Shown here piece by piece: positions 1 to 7,200 of a stretch of 18,699 bases of DNA. A program made the translations under genes and the position numbers. Under the pieces are notes generated by a model. The model was not told the origin of the DNA and did not search any database. It saw only the letters and a program-made list of their open reading frames with translations. The first letter of the stretch is position 1, and every line of letters starts with the position of its first letter. The stretch comes from Angelobacter sp036502105 (GTDB taxonomy: Bacteria > Acidobacteriota > Terriglobia > Terriglobales > Acidobacteriaceae), in NCBI GenBank assembly GCA_036502105.1, contig DASXZE010000038.1, positions 1-18,699 of the forward strand. The letters are read 5' to 3'.

Positions 1-816
1 AAGACATTCAGACCGATTACGCCGTCGCTGCGTTTTAAGACCACGCTGACGAACGACGAACTGACGACCGACAAGCCGCACAAGCCGTTGACCAGCATTA
101 AGCTGCGCACCGGCGGACGTCGCAATGCCGGTGACATTACCATCTGGCATCGCGGTGGCGGACACAAGCGCAGGCTGCGCGAAATTGACTTCAAACGCGA
201 CAAGTCCGGCGTTCCCGCTACGGTGGTTTCGATCGAATACGATCCCAACCGCTCGGCGCGTATTGCGCTGCTGGCATATGCCGATGGCGAGAAGCGTTAC
301 ATCCTGCATCCCGTGGGATTGAATGTGGGGCAGAAAATTGTCAGTGGCCCTGAAGCCGACATCCTGGTGGGCAACGCCCTGCCGTTGAAGAACATTCCGG
401 CCGGCACCACGGTCCACAACATTGAGTTGAAGCCGGGCAAGGGCGCGCAGATGGTGCGTTCGGCAGGCGGATCAGCACAGCTGGTGGCGAAGGAATCGGA
501 TTATGCGCTGGTGAAATTGCCTTCCGGCGAAACCCGTAAAGTTTTGATTGATTGCATGGCGACGATTGGGCAGATCGGCAATGTGGACCATGAAAACGTG
601 GCCATCGGTAAAGCCGGACGCAATATATGGCTGGGCAAAAAGCCGGTCAATCGCGGTGTTGCGATGAACCCGGTGGATCATCCACATGGCGGTGGTGAAG
701 GTAAGACCTCTGGCGGACGCCATCCGGTGACCCCGTGGGGCCAGCCGACCCGTGGTTATAAGACGCGCAACAACAAGCGCACCGACAAGTTCATTGTCAG
801 CAGGAGACAGAAATAA
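1..816 (+). CDS. rplB: 50S ribosomal protein L2 (5'-truncated by window edge)
   Basis: L2 is a primary 23S rRNA-binding protein needed for subunit association and the peptidyl-transferase centre. The reading frame is open from base 1 (K-T-F-R-P-I-T-P-S, typical L2 residues 4 onward), so only about three N-terminal codons are missing. 271 residues are visible, against a usual total near 275. The L2 signature NPVDHPHGGGEGK, with the conserved histidine of the family, is encoded around 667-705. The TAA stop (814-816) shares its last A with the ATG of rpsS, so the two are translationally coupled. As the second-last gene of the usual rplD-rplW-rplB-rpsS run, it shows that the S10 block continues to the left. 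Identification is certain; the start lies outside the window. Confidence 0.97.
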   Translation, partial: KTFRPITPSLRFKTTLTNDELTTDKPHKPLTSIKLRTGGRRNAGDITIWHRGGGHKRRLREIDFKRDKSGVPATVVSIEYDPNRSARIALLAYADGEKRYILHPVGLNVGQKIVSGPEADILVGNALPLKNIPAGTTVHNIELKPGKGAQMVRSAGGSAQLVAKESDYALVKLPSGETRKVLIDCMATIGQIGNVDHENVAIGKAGRNIWLGKKPVNRGVAMNPVDHPHGGGEGKTSGGRHPVTPWGQPTRGYKTRNNKRTDKFIVSRRQK

Positions 817-1121
817 TGGCGCGTTCACTGAAAAAAGGGCCGCATATTGACGGCCATCTGTTGAAAAAGATTGAGGATTTGAACCAGAAGAATGACAAAA
901 AGGTCATTCGTTCCTGGTCGCGCCGGTCAACGATTTCACCGGAAATGGTAGGACACACCATTGCGGTGCATAACGGCAAAAAGTTTATTCCGGTGTACAT
1001 CACGGAAAATATGGTGGGACACAAGCTGGGCGAGTTCTCCTTTACACGGCAGTTCAAAGGACACTCAATGAAGGCGGCAGCGGAAACTTCCGCCAAGCCG
1101 GCTCCGTCGCCAGCGAAATAA
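816..1121 (+). CDS. rpsS: 30S ribosomal protein S19
   Basis: S19 binds 16S rRNA in the head of the small subunit with S13, near the A and P sites. The 101-residue product opens MARSLKKGPHIDGHLL and carries the family block KKFIPVYITENMVGHKLGEF (about residues 55-75). It then has RQFKGHS and a short Ala/Pro/Lys tail (AETSAKPAPSPAK), slightly longer than the usual 90-95 residues. The ATG overlaps the rplB stop by one base. An AGGAGA ribosome-binding site at 802-807 sits inside the end of rplB, 8 nt before the start. The gene lies in the canonical place between rplB and rplV. Confidence 0.97.
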   Translation: MARSLKKGPHIDGHLLKKIEDLNQKNDKKVIRSWSRRSTISPEMVGHTIAVHNGKKFIPVYITENMVGHKLGEFSFTRQFKGHSMKAAAETSAKPAPSPAK

Positions 1122-1178
1122 GACATCAGTGAATGGGCGAGGCGGCGGAGTGCCGCGCAGTCCTGAGGAATAGGAACT

Positions 1179-1667
1179 ATGGAATTTATAGCGAAAGCCC
1201 GGTTCACAAGAGTATCGCCGCAGAAGGCGCGGCTGGTGCTGGACCTGATTAAAGGCCGGCGCGTGGAAGATGCATTGACCACGCTGACCTTTACCAAGAA
1301 GCGCATTGCTCCGGCAATTTTTCAGCTGCTGCGCTCCGCGGTGGAGAACGCGAACTACCTGAGCCAGGAAAAAGGCATTGACGTGGATTTGGACCGGCTC
1401 TATGTGAAGCATGCCATCGCCAATGAAGGCCCGCGCATGAAGCGTATCCGCCCCGCCCCCATGGGCCGCGCGTTCCGCTACCAGCGCCGCATCTCGCACA
1501 TGGAAATTGTGCTGGCGGAAAAAGGCGGAGAGAACAAGCAGAAGCTGGCCACGGTTGTAGGCGAGGAAGATTCCGCGGCCCCAGCCAGGACACCGGCAAA
1601 GAAGAAAGCTGTAGCAGCCAAGAAATCCGCGGGCAAGAACAAGAAGAAGACCGCAGCCGCCAAATAG
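1179..1667 (+). CDS. rplV: 50S ribosomal protein L22 with Lys/Ala-rich tail
   Basis: L22 lines the peptide exit tunnel and binds all six 23S domains in early assembly. Residues 1-115 are the L22 core: KARFTRVSPQKARLVLDLIKGRRVEDAL at 6-33, then the hairpin region and RISHMEIVLAEK at 104-115. Within it, the segment around 85-100 (RMKRIRPAPMGRAFRYQRR) is the extended tunnel loop. Residues 116-162 form an added low-complexity tail rich in Lys and Ala (AKKKAVAAKKSAGKNKKK). Bacterial L22 is usually about 110-120 residues, so the tail is an extension. The gene starts 57 nt after rpsS, with GAGGAA (1165-1170) as a plausible ribosome-binding site. Confidence 0.96.
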   Translation: MEFIAKARFTRVSPQKARLVLDLIKGRRVEDALTTLTFTKKRIAPAIFQLLRSAVENANYLSQEKGIDVDLDRLYVKHAIANEGPRMKRIRPAPMGRAFRYQRRISHMEIVLAEKGGENKQKLATVVGEEDSAAPARTPAKKKAVAAKKSAGKNKKKTAAAK

Positions 1668-1733
1668 GTTTAGCAAGAAGAGCATTTGAGCGCAGAGTAG
1701 TCGCGCAGGAAAGAAATTTTAAGAGGTAAATGC

Positions 1734-2402
1734 ATGGGACAGAAAGTCCATCCTTACGGGTTTCGCCTGGGATACACCAAACCATGGCGGTCGCGCTGGT
1801 TCATTGAGCGCGATTACAGCAAATTGCTGCTTGAAGACGTAAAGCTCAAGGAAGAGCTGCGGGACAAGCTGAAGTCCGCGGGCGTGAGCTCGGTGGAAAT
1901 TGAGCGGCCGGGCAACAAGCTGCGCATTATTATCCGCACGGCGCGGCCGGGCATCATCATCGGACGCAAGGGCGCGGAAATTGACAAGCTGAAGATCGAG
2001 CTGCAGAAGCGCACGAACCGTGACGTGTTCATCGATATTCAGGAAGTGCACAAGCCTGAGCTCGACGCACAGCTCGTCTCTGAAGGCATCGCGCTGCAAC
2101 TGGAAAAGCGTGTTGGCTTCCGCCGGGCCATGCGTAAGTCAGTGGATTCAGCGCTGCGTTTCGGCTGCAAGGGCATTAAGGTCCGCGTGTCAGGCCGGCT
2201 GAACGGAAATGAAATCGCACGGTCGGAGTGGTATCTGCAGGGCCGTCTGCCGCTGCATACGCTGCGTGCCGACATTGATTTTGGCTTTTCTGAGGCGCAC
2301 ACCACGTACGGGATTATCGGCGTGAAGACCTGGGTTTATAAAGGCGATATTTTGCCGCAGAAGAAGCGCCAGCCGGAACGGGCAACTGCGGGGGCGTTCT
2401 AG
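1734..2402 (+). CDS. rpsC: 30S ribosomal protein S3
   Basis: S3 sits at the mRNA entry channel of the 30S head and contributes to mRNA unwinding. The 222-residue product starts MGQKVHPYGFRLGY, standard for S3. It has a type-II KH domain with the GXXG loop GRKG at residues 77-80 (IIIGRKGAEIDKLK). The C-terminal S3 domain follows (RRAMRKSVDSALRFGCKGIKVRVSGRLNG, then GIIGVKTWVYKGDI). Length is normal. AAGAGG at 1721-1726, 7 nt before the ATG, is a good ribosome-binding site. The stop TAG (2400-2402) is followed 8 nt later by the first heptamer array of the window. Confidence 0.97.
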   Translation: MGQKVHPYGFRLGYTKPWRSRWFIERDYSKLLLEDVKLKEELRDKLKSAGVSSVEIERPGNKLRIIIRTARPGIIIGRKGAEIDKLKIELQKRTNRDVFIDIQEVHKPELDAQLVSEGIALQLEKRVGFRRAMRKSVDSALRFGCKGIKVRVSGRLNGNEIARSEWYLQGRLPLHTLRADIDFGFSEAHTTYGIIGVKTWVYKGDILPQKKRQPERATAGAF

Positions 2403-2410
2403 GAAAGCAG

Positions 2411-2515
2411 TATTTAGTAATTGGTAATTAGTATTTAGCTTTGCGTGGAAGACCGAAGCGGCTTGGAAATAGCGAATTTTCGCGAGCTTGCGGCTAAATA
2501 CTAACTACTAAATAC
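2411..2515. repeat. paired heptamer arrays, rpsC-rplP spacer
   Basis: The left arm (2411-2438) is four contiguous 7-nt units of the form TAnTTRG (TATTTAG, TAATTGG, TAATTAG, TATTTAG), closed by a C. The right arm (2494-2514) is three units of the form CTAAnTA. The arms share a perfect 12-nt inverted match, GCTAAATACTAA on the right arm (2493-2504). The 54-nt loop includes CGTGGAAGA, which recurs in the rplE-rpsN loop. The transcript could fold with the arms paired. This is the clearest TA-type member of the family. Confidence 0.88.
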
Positions 2516-2550
2516 CGGACGAAGAAGTGAGCAGTTAGAGGATTTGACCT

Positions 2551-2967
<417 letters not shown>

Positions 2968-2970
2968 CAA

Positions 2971-3079
2971 GCAATCAGTAATTAGCCATTAGCAATTAGC
3001 TTTTGTGTTTGGGATTAAGCAGCTTCGGCTAAAGGCCAGGAAGAGTTAAAAGCCAAGAGCTCAAAGCTGATAGCTAACG
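2971..3079. repeat. paired heptamer arrays, rplP-rpmC spacer
   Basis: The left arm (2971-3000) has four 7-nt units ending in TTA/TCA, mostly of the form GCnATTA, plus a closing GC. The right arm (3028-3079) has seven units of the form GYYnAnn (GCTAAAG, GCCAGGA, GTTAAAA, GCCAAGA, GCTCAAA, GCTGATA, GCTAACG). One 3-nt phase slip falls after the second unit. The arms are approximate reverse complements separated by 27 nt. The array starts 3 nt after the rplP stop. The right arm ends 19 nt before the rpmC ATG, just upstream of its purine-rich ribosome-binding region. Confidence 0.82.
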
Positions 3080-3098
3080 AAAAGAAGAGAAGACACCG

Positions 3099-3497
3099 AT
3101 GGATGTTGAAAAACTTAGAAGTCTGACTGACGCTGAACTGCTGCACCAGCAGCAGGAGCTCAATGACCAGCTTTTCCGCCTGAAGTTCCAGTTGAAGATG
3201 GGACAGACGGAGAGCCTGAACAAGATTCGCGGCCTGCGCAAAGACGTGGCCCGCGTTCATACCGTGGCGCGCGAGAAGCAGCTGGGCCTGGTGGTAGAGA
3301 GTCATCATCCGGCGGCGAGTGCTGCTGGTGATGCGACTGCTGCGGCCAAGCCAGCCAAGAAAGCAGCCGCAGGCAAGGGCGCAAAAAGGAAAGCCAAGCC
3401 GGCAGCCCCGGCCAAGAGCAAGACAGCCGCTGCAAAAAGCAAGAAGGCCAAGCCAGCAAAAAAGAAAACCGCGACCGCCGCAAAGAGGAAGAAGTAA
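3099..3497 (+). CDS. rpmC: 50S ribosomal protein L29 with histone-like C-terminal extension
   Basis: L29 lies at the exit of the peptide tunnel and helps form the docking site for SRP and trigger factor. Residues 1-65 are the two-helix L29 fold (LRSLTDAELLHQQQELNDQLFRLKFQLKMGQTESLNKIRGLRKDVARVHTVAREK). L29 normally ends near residue 65. Here the frame continues to 132 residues with a tail almost entirely Lys, Ala, Pro, Ser and Thr (repeated AKKA/AAKS/KPAKKK), resembling histone H1-type tails. The frame is intact, and rpsQ begins directly after the stop with its ribosome-binding site in the tail's last codons. The extension therefore looks translated rather than a frameshift artefact. Confidence 0.95.
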   Translation: MDVEKLRSLTDAELLHQQQELNDQLFRLKFQLKMGQTESLNKIRGLRKDVARVHTVAREKQLGLVVESHHPAASAAGDATAAAKPAKKAAAGKGAKRKAKPAAPAKSKTAAAKSKKAKPAKKKTATAAKRKK

Positions 3498-3797
3498 ATG
3501 GCAGAGACAACCGCACAACACACGAGCAACCGCAATACCAAGATTGGCCGCGTAGTTTCCACCAAGATGGCAAAAACCATCGTGGTGCAGGTGATTATGA
3601 AGCGGGCGCATCCGCTGTATCGCCGGGTGGTGGCCAAGTCAAAAAAGTTTTACGCGCACGATGAGAGCAATACGGCGCACGTGGGCGACACGGTGGAGAT
3701 TGAAGAGACGCGTCCCATGTCAAAGCTGAAGCGCTGGAGATTGAAGAACATTATCCAGAAGACCAAGCTGGTGGGTGATGCAGCCATTAGCAATTAG
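3498..3797 (+). CDS. rpsQ: 30S ribosomal protein S17; C-terminus encoded by repeat units
   Basis: S17 is a primary 16S-binding OB-fold protein of the 30S body. The core is NTKIGRVVSTKMAKTIVVQVIMKRAHPLYRRVVAKSKKFYAHDE (13-56), then HVGDTVEIEETRPMSKLKRW (61-80) and the usual end near residue 93. A short N-terminal extension (MAETTAQHTSNR) precedes it. The ATG directly abuts the rpmC TAA, with GAGGAAG at 3486-3492 inside rpmC, implying coupled translation. The last four residues, Ala-Ile-Ser-Asn, and the TAG stop (3783-3797) are written by the first units of a heptamer array (GCCATTA, GCAATTA, G). The repeat thus defines the protein's end. Confidence 0.96.
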   Translation: MAETTAQHTSNRNTKIGRVVSTKMAKTIVVQVIMKRAHPLYRRVVAKSKKFYAHDESNTAHVGDTVEIEETRPMSKLKRWRLKNIIQKTKLVGDAAISN

Positions 3798-3901
3798 CGA
3801 ATAGCCTTTGGCTCTTAGCTCTTGGCCATTGGCTTTGTTTCGAGTAACTACCAGTATCGGCTGAAGGCCAAAAGCTAAGAGCTAAAGGCCAAAAGCCAGA
3901 C
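3783..3901. repeat. paired heptamer arrays overlapping the rpsQ 3' end
   Basis: The left arm (3783-3833) is seven strictly contiguous 7-nt units GCnnTTR or close variants, closed by GC. The right arm (3860-3901) is six contiguous units GCYnAnn. The spacer between arms is 26 nt. The right arm contains AGCTAAGAGC (3873-3882), the exact reverse complement of GCTCTTAGCT (3811-3820). Successive TAG triplets at 3788, 3795 and 3802 fall in three different frames; the 3795 one ends rpsQ. This is the longest array in the window. Confidence 0.9.
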
Positions 3902-3969
3902 ATGAAGTGATTTAGAGTCTCGGAATTTTAAGTAGGCAACAAGTTGCCGGCAAAACGGAGATTGAATTT

Positions 3970-4341
3970 ATGGCAGTGATGATGAGAAGCATTCTGGATG
4001 TGGCCGATAACAGCGGAGCGCGCCGGCTGCAGATGATTCTACCGCTGGGCGGACATACGGGATTGAATGCCAGCCTGGGCGACATTATTACCGCTTCAGT
4101 AAAAGAAGCTTCGCCGGACGGCACCGCCAAAAAAGGTACAGTCGTGAAGTGCGTGATTGTTCGCCAGCGCAAAGAGCATCGCCGCCGGGACGGGACATAC
4201 ATTCGCTTTGATCAGAATGCCGCGGTGCTGATCAACGAAACAGGCGAGCCGATTGGGACCCGCGTATTTGGTCCAGTGGCCCGCGAGCTTCGCGAAAAGA
4301 AATTTTTGAAGATTGTTTCTCTAGCACCTGAGGTGCTGTAA
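3970..4341 (+). CDS. rplN: 50S ribosomal protein L14
   Basis: L14 binds 23S rRNA at the subunit interface and forms intersubunit bridges. The 123-residue product has the L14 blocks SILDVADNSGARRLQMI (7-23), GDIITASVKEASPDGTAKKGTVVKCVIVRQRK (37-68), RRDGTYIRFDQNAAVLIN and the terminal EPIGTRVFGPVARELREKKFLKIVSLAPEVL, all canonical. The first ATG gives MAVMMRSIL; a start at the second or third Met is possible, but the first gives the family length of about 122. The leader has a small inverted repeat, GGCAAC at 3935-3940 and GTTGCC at 3943-3948. Confidence 0.97.
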   Translation: MAVMMRSILDVADNSGARRLQMILPLGGHTGLNASLGDIITASVKEASPDGTAKKGTVVKCVIVRQRKEHRRRDGTYIRFDQNAAVLINETGEPIGTRVFGPVARELREKKFLKIVSLAPEVL

Positions 4342-4456
4342 AGAGATTCGCAACAAGTAAGTTTCAATGCAAGTTTTGAAACTCAGTTTCAGAATCAGGC
4401 AAGATCAGAATTCAGGCGGAGAAGAAATTGGGCCGCCAACGGGTTGAAGGCAGAAA

Positions 4457-4789
4457 ATGCATATAAGAGTCGATATCAAACGCAATGACACGGTGAAGAT
4501 CATCACTGGCCGCGACAAGGGCAAGCAGGGCCGCGTGCTGCGGGTTTTTCCGGGAACCAGCAAGGTCCTGGTGGAGCACGTGATGATGGTGAAGAAGAAT
4601 GTGCGTCCGAATCCGCAGCGGAACATCAAGGGCGGAATCGCGGAGCAGGAATCACCGATCTCCATTTCGAATGTGATGGTGATATGCCCGAGCTGTGGGC
4701 CGTCACGCATTGGACATAAAAAAGAAGGCAGCCGCAGTGTGCGGGTCTGCCGCCGGTGTGAGTCGCCACTGGACAAGACCAGGAAATAG
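4457..4789 (+). CDS. rplX: 50S ribosomal protein L24, zinc-ribbon form
   Basis: L24 is an assembly-initiator protein binding the 5' end of 23S rRNA. The 110-residue product opens MHIRVDIKRNDTVKIITGRDKGKQGRVLRVFPG, a KOW-type SH3 barrel (about 8-40). It is followed by VEHVMMVKKNVRPNPQRNIKGGI. The C-terminal part carries two Cys pairs, CPSC and CRRC, expected of the metal-binding (C+) L24 type. Spacing to rplN is 115 nt, including an inverted repeat GTTTCAA (4361-4367) / TTGAAAC (4376-4382) with no T-run behind it. Confidence 0.96.
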   Translation: MHIRVDIKRNDTVKIITGRDKGKQGRVLRVFPGTSKVLVEHVMMVKKNVRPNPQRNIKGGIAEQESPISISNVMVICPSCGPSRIGHKKEGSRSVRVCRRCESPLDKTRK

Positions 4790-4876
4790 GCGCTGGCGGC
4801 GCGAGCCCGCTTAACGTCTCAACCTACGAACCGGTAACCACTCCGAAACCGTGGGAGAAGGAAACAGGGAAGCAAA

Positions 4877-5434
4877 ATGGCAGAAAAAGTTAAAGCAAGG
4901 CTGAAAGATAAATTTGAAAAAGAAATTGCTCCGGCGCTGGCCAAAGAGCTGGGCATGAGCAATCCCATGGCGGTTCCACGGCTGCATAAGATCGTGGTGA
5001 ACATGGGCGTGGGCGAAGCGACGCAGAATACCAAGATGATGGACCCGCTGGTCCGCGACCTGGGCGAAATCTGCGGACAGAAGCCGGTTGTGACCAAGGC
5101 CAAGAAATCGATTGCGGCATTCAAGGTGCGTGAAGGCATGGCGATTGGCGCCATGGTGACGCTGCGCGGGATCCGCATGTATGAATTTATGGACCGTCTG
5201 ATCAATGTGGCGCTGCCCCGCGTGCGCGACTTCCGGGGTGTTTCCACCAAGTCATTTGACGGTCGCGGCAATTACACGCTCGGCCTGCGCGACCAGCTGA
5301 TCTTCCCGGAAATTGATTACTCGAAGGTCGACAAATTGAAGGGCATGAACGTGACGATTGTGACCACGGCACGTGACGACAATCAGGCGCGGGCGTTGCT
5401 CAAGAGTTTTGGAATGCCGTTTAAACAGCAGTAG
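4877..5434 (+). CDS. rplE: 50S ribosomal protein L5
   Basis: L5 binds 5S rRNA and contacts the 30S head and P-site tRNA. The 185-residue product has the family features RLHKIVVNMGVGEA (35-48) and QKPVVTKAKKSIAAFKVREGMAIGAMVTLRG (68-98). It continues with MYEFMDRLINVALPRVRDFRGVS and GNYTLGLRDQLIFPEIDY. Length is normal. The ATG at 4877 is preceded by AGGGAAG (4867-4873). A GC-type heptamer array begins 3 nt after the TAG stop. Confidence 0.97.
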   Translation: MAEKVKARLKDKFEKEIAPALAKELGMSNPMAVPRLHKIVVNMGVGEATQNTKMMDPLVRDLGEICGQKPVVTKAKKSIAAFKVREGMAIGAMVTLRGIRMYEFMDRLINVALPRVRDFRGVSTKSFDGRGNYTLGLRDQLIFPEIDYSKVDKLKGMNVTIVTTARDDNQARALLKSFGMPFKQQ

Positions 5435-5437
5435 GCA

Positions 5438-5574
5438 GCTTTTGGCTATTAGCCATTGGCTCTTAGCTGAACGTGGAAGATGCAAGCTATTCTTCTTAAA
5501 CCTAAGAGCTATTGAGTAAGCTGATCGAAATTAAGTTTAGAAGTGAAGCAGTGCTAAAGGCTAAAAGCTAAAGG
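5438..5574. repeat. paired heptamer arrays, rplE-rpsN spacer
   Basis: The left arm (5438-5467) is four units GCnnTTR (GCTTTTG, GCTATTA, GCCATTG, GCTCTTA). The right arm (5553-5573) is three near-identical units GCTAAAR. Between them, about 85 nt contain CGTGGAAGA (5472-5480), shared with the rpsC-rplP loop, and a further CTAAGAGCTATTG stretch that may be a degenerate internal unit. Both arms are of the same subtype. Confidence 0.85.
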
Positions 5575-5606
5575 CAGATGGCCGCAGGCCAGACACAAAG
5601 GAAACA

Positions 5607-5792
5607 ATGGCAACTACAGCAAAGATCGCCAAGACGAACAAGAAACCGAAGTTCTCCACCCAGCACCGCAACCGCTGCTCGATCTGTGGACGGCCACGCG
5701 CTTTTCTGCGCAAGTTTGGCCTCTGCCGTTTGTGCTTCCGCGGCCTGGCGCTTAAGGGTGAGATACCCGGGGTCATGAAAAGTTCATGGTAA
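5607..5792 (+). CDS. rpsZ: 30S ribosomal protein S14, zinc-binding type Z
   Basis: S14 is a late-assembly protein of the 30S head. The 61-residue product is the short zinc form. After a Lys-rich start it has CSIC then CRLC (RCSICGRPRAFLRKFGLCRLCFRGLALKGEIPGVMKSSW), the paired CxxC motifs that hold Zn. The longer non-zinc form is about 100 residues. GGAAACA before the ATG includes a GGA core ribosome-binding site. The TAA stop (5790-5792) is the first three bases of the following heptamer array (TAATTGG). The paralogue name could equally be given as rpsN type Z. Confidence 0.96.
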   Translation: MATTAKIAKTNKKPKFSTQHRNRCSICGRPRAFLRKFGLCRLCFRGLALKGEIPGVMKSSW

Positions 5793-5910
5793 TTGGTATT
5801 TAGTAATTAGTACTTAGCTGAACAACGCGAAACGCAGTGGTTCAAAATTCCACGAAGTTTCGTTGGTGAAGTTCAAAAGCTAAAGGCTAAGTACTAAGTG
5901 CTAATGACTA
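5790..5910. repeat. paired heptamer arrays beginning in the rpsZ stop codon
   Basis: The left arm (5790-5817) is four TA-type units (TAATTGG, TATTTAG, TAATTAG, TACTTAG) and a closing C. The first three bases are the S14 stop. The right arm (5879-5910) mixes subtypes (GCTAAAG, GCTAAGT, ACTAAGT, GCTAATG, ACTA). There is a perfect 12-nt inverted match: TTAGTACTTAGC at 5807-5818 with GCTAAGTACTAA at 5886-5897. The loop is about 60 nt. Confidence 0.87.
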
Positions 5911-5983
5911 TTTCGCAGTACGTCACGGCAGGTTCTCCGGCGGGCCGGAGCAAACGGGTGACGATAAGAGGAGATAAACAAAG

Positions 5984-6382
5984 ATGAGTTTGACCGATCC
6001 GGTCGCAGATTTGCTGACGCGCATTCGCAATTCAATCCACGCGCGGCACCAGAAGTTAGATATCCCCGCTTCCAAGCTGAAGCTGGAGATTGCGCGCATT
6101 TTGAAAGAAGAAGGCTACATCGCCAATTTCAAGGCGACGGAAGAAGAAGGCAGAAAGGTCCTGCGCGTTTACCTGAAATACAGCCAGGACAATACCGCCG
6201 CTATCGCCAACCTTCAGCGCATCTCGCGGCCCGGCTGCCGCGTGTATGTAGGCCGCAATGAGATTCCACGCGTGCTCGGCGGGCTGGGAATCAACATTCT
6301 CACCACTCCGAAAGGCGTGATGACAGGACGCCAGGCGCGCAAGCAGGGCCTGGGCGGAGAGATTCTCTGCGAAGTATGGTAG
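5984..6382 (+). CDS. rpsH: 30S ribosomal protein S8
   Basis: S8 binds 16S helix 21 and, in enterobacteria, represses the spc operon by binding its mRNA near rplE. The 132-residue product has MSLTDPVADLLTRIRNSIHARHQKLDIPASKLKLEIARILKEEGYI at the N-terminus. The C-terminal S8 signature is VYVGRNEIPRVLGGLGINILTTPKGVMTGRQARKQGLGGEILCEVW, all canonical. AGAGGAGA at 5968-5975 is a strong ribosome-binding site 8 nt from the ATG. A GCCGC-TTC-GCGGC hairpin (6384-6396) follows the stop, just before a heptamer array. Confidence 0.97.
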   Translation: MSLTDPVADLLTRIRNSIHARHQKLDIPASKLKLEIARILKEEGYIANFKATEEEGRKVLRVYLKYSQDNTAAIANLQRISRPGCRVYVGRNEIPRVLGGLGINILTTPKGVMTGRQARKQGLGGEILCEVW

Positions 6383-6397
6383 GGCCGCTTCGCGGCG

Positions 6398-6548
6398 GCT
6401 TTTAGCCATTAGCTCTTGGCTCTTAGCTTTGGTGATCTGGCGCATACTTTGAAATTGACCGTCAAAGAAATTTTTAGTTCGAGAAGTTGAATGCAGTTTC
6501 GGGAATGCTAAAGGCCAATAGCTAAGGGCCAAAGGCTCATAGCCAAAC
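6398..6548. repeat. paired heptamer arrays, rpsH-rplF spacer
   Basis: The left arm (6398-6427) is four units (GCTTTTA, GCCATTA, GCTCTTG, GCTCTTA) plus GC. The right arm (6507-6548) is six units GCYnAnn (GCTAAAG, GCCAATA, GCTAAGG, GCCAAAG, GCTCATA, GCCAAAC). Aligning the reverse complement of the left arm with the right arm, the pyrimidine of each unit runs T, C, T, T against T, C, T, C. The unit order is therefore matched as well as the composition. The loop is about 80 nt. Confidence 0.88.
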
Positions 6549-6611
6549 GGTTGTGGAACTCGGAAGCAAGTGATTGCTTCGAGGGACTCACTCAGAAAAG
6601 GATTTATCAAA

Positions 6612-7151
6612 ATGTCTCGTATCGGAAAGAAACCGATTCCACTCCCCGCGGGAGTGAAGTATGAAGTAAAGGGCAACACCGTTACGGTGAATGGTCCCAA
6701 GGGCCAGGTGCAGACGCATCTGCCTTCCGGCGTGGAATTGAAGCAGGCTGACGGAAACATCAATATTGTCCGCCAAAGCGACCAGTTTGCCGCCGTTCAT
6801 GGGCTGGCGCGGGCGCTGGTGAGTAACGCCGTGGAAGGCGTGACCAAGGGCTGGAACCGGGACATTGAAATCGTCGGCATTGGTTATCGCGCGGAGTTGA
6901 AGGGCAAGAACACAGTGGTGTTTACCCTGGGCTATTCGCATCCGATTGAGTTTCCGCTGCCAACGGGTGTTACGGTAGCCATTGATCCCAAGCAGACCAA
7001 GCTGACGCTGAGCGGTATTGATCGCCAGAAAGTCGGCCAGGTTGCGGCAGATATGCGCAGCTTGCGTCCACCGGACCCATACAAGCAGAAGGGTGTGCGG
7101 TATGTGGGCGAGAAATTGAAGAAGAAGGTCGGCAAGACCGGAGCGAAATAA
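6612..7151 (+). CDS. rplF: 50S ribosomal protein L6
   Basis: L6 lies at the base of the L7/L12 stalk near the factor-binding site. The chosen start (6612) gives 179 residues beginning MSRIGKKPIPLPAGVKYEV, the standard L6 opening. An upstream in-frame GTG at 6570 would add 14 unrelated residues and is not supported. AAAAGGA (6596-6602) precedes the chosen ATG. Internal features are VTVNGPKGQ, the duplicated alpha-beta fold and the C-terminal signature PPDPYKQKGVRYVGEKLKKKVGKTGAK. Length and position after rpsH are canonical. Confidence 0.97.
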   Translation: MSRIGKKPIPLPAGVKYEVKGNTVTVNGPKGQVQTHLPSGVELKQADGNINIVRQSDQFAAVHGLARALVSNAVEGVTKGWNRDIEIVGIGYRAELKGKNTVVFTLGYSHPIEFPLPTGVTVAIDPKQTKLTLSGIDRQKVGQVAADMRSLRPPDPYKQKGVRYVGEKLKKKVGKTGAK

Positions 7152-7200
7152 GAATTTTTGATCGTGGAGACTAGATCTCTACGAAGCAAAGGAAAAAGAA

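Noticed and set aside
3783..3901. CRISPR array
   Set aside because: Units are only 7-8 nt, degenerate and contiguous with no unique spacers, and no cas genes are near.
4361..4382. GTTTCAA/TTGAAAC inverted repeat after rplN as a terminator
   Set aside because: The stem is AT-rich, no T-run follows, and it lies inside an essential operon.
6570..6611. Upstream GTG start for L6
   Set aside because: MSRIGKKPIPLP is the family start; the extra 14 residues have no similarity and the ribosome-binding site fits 6612.
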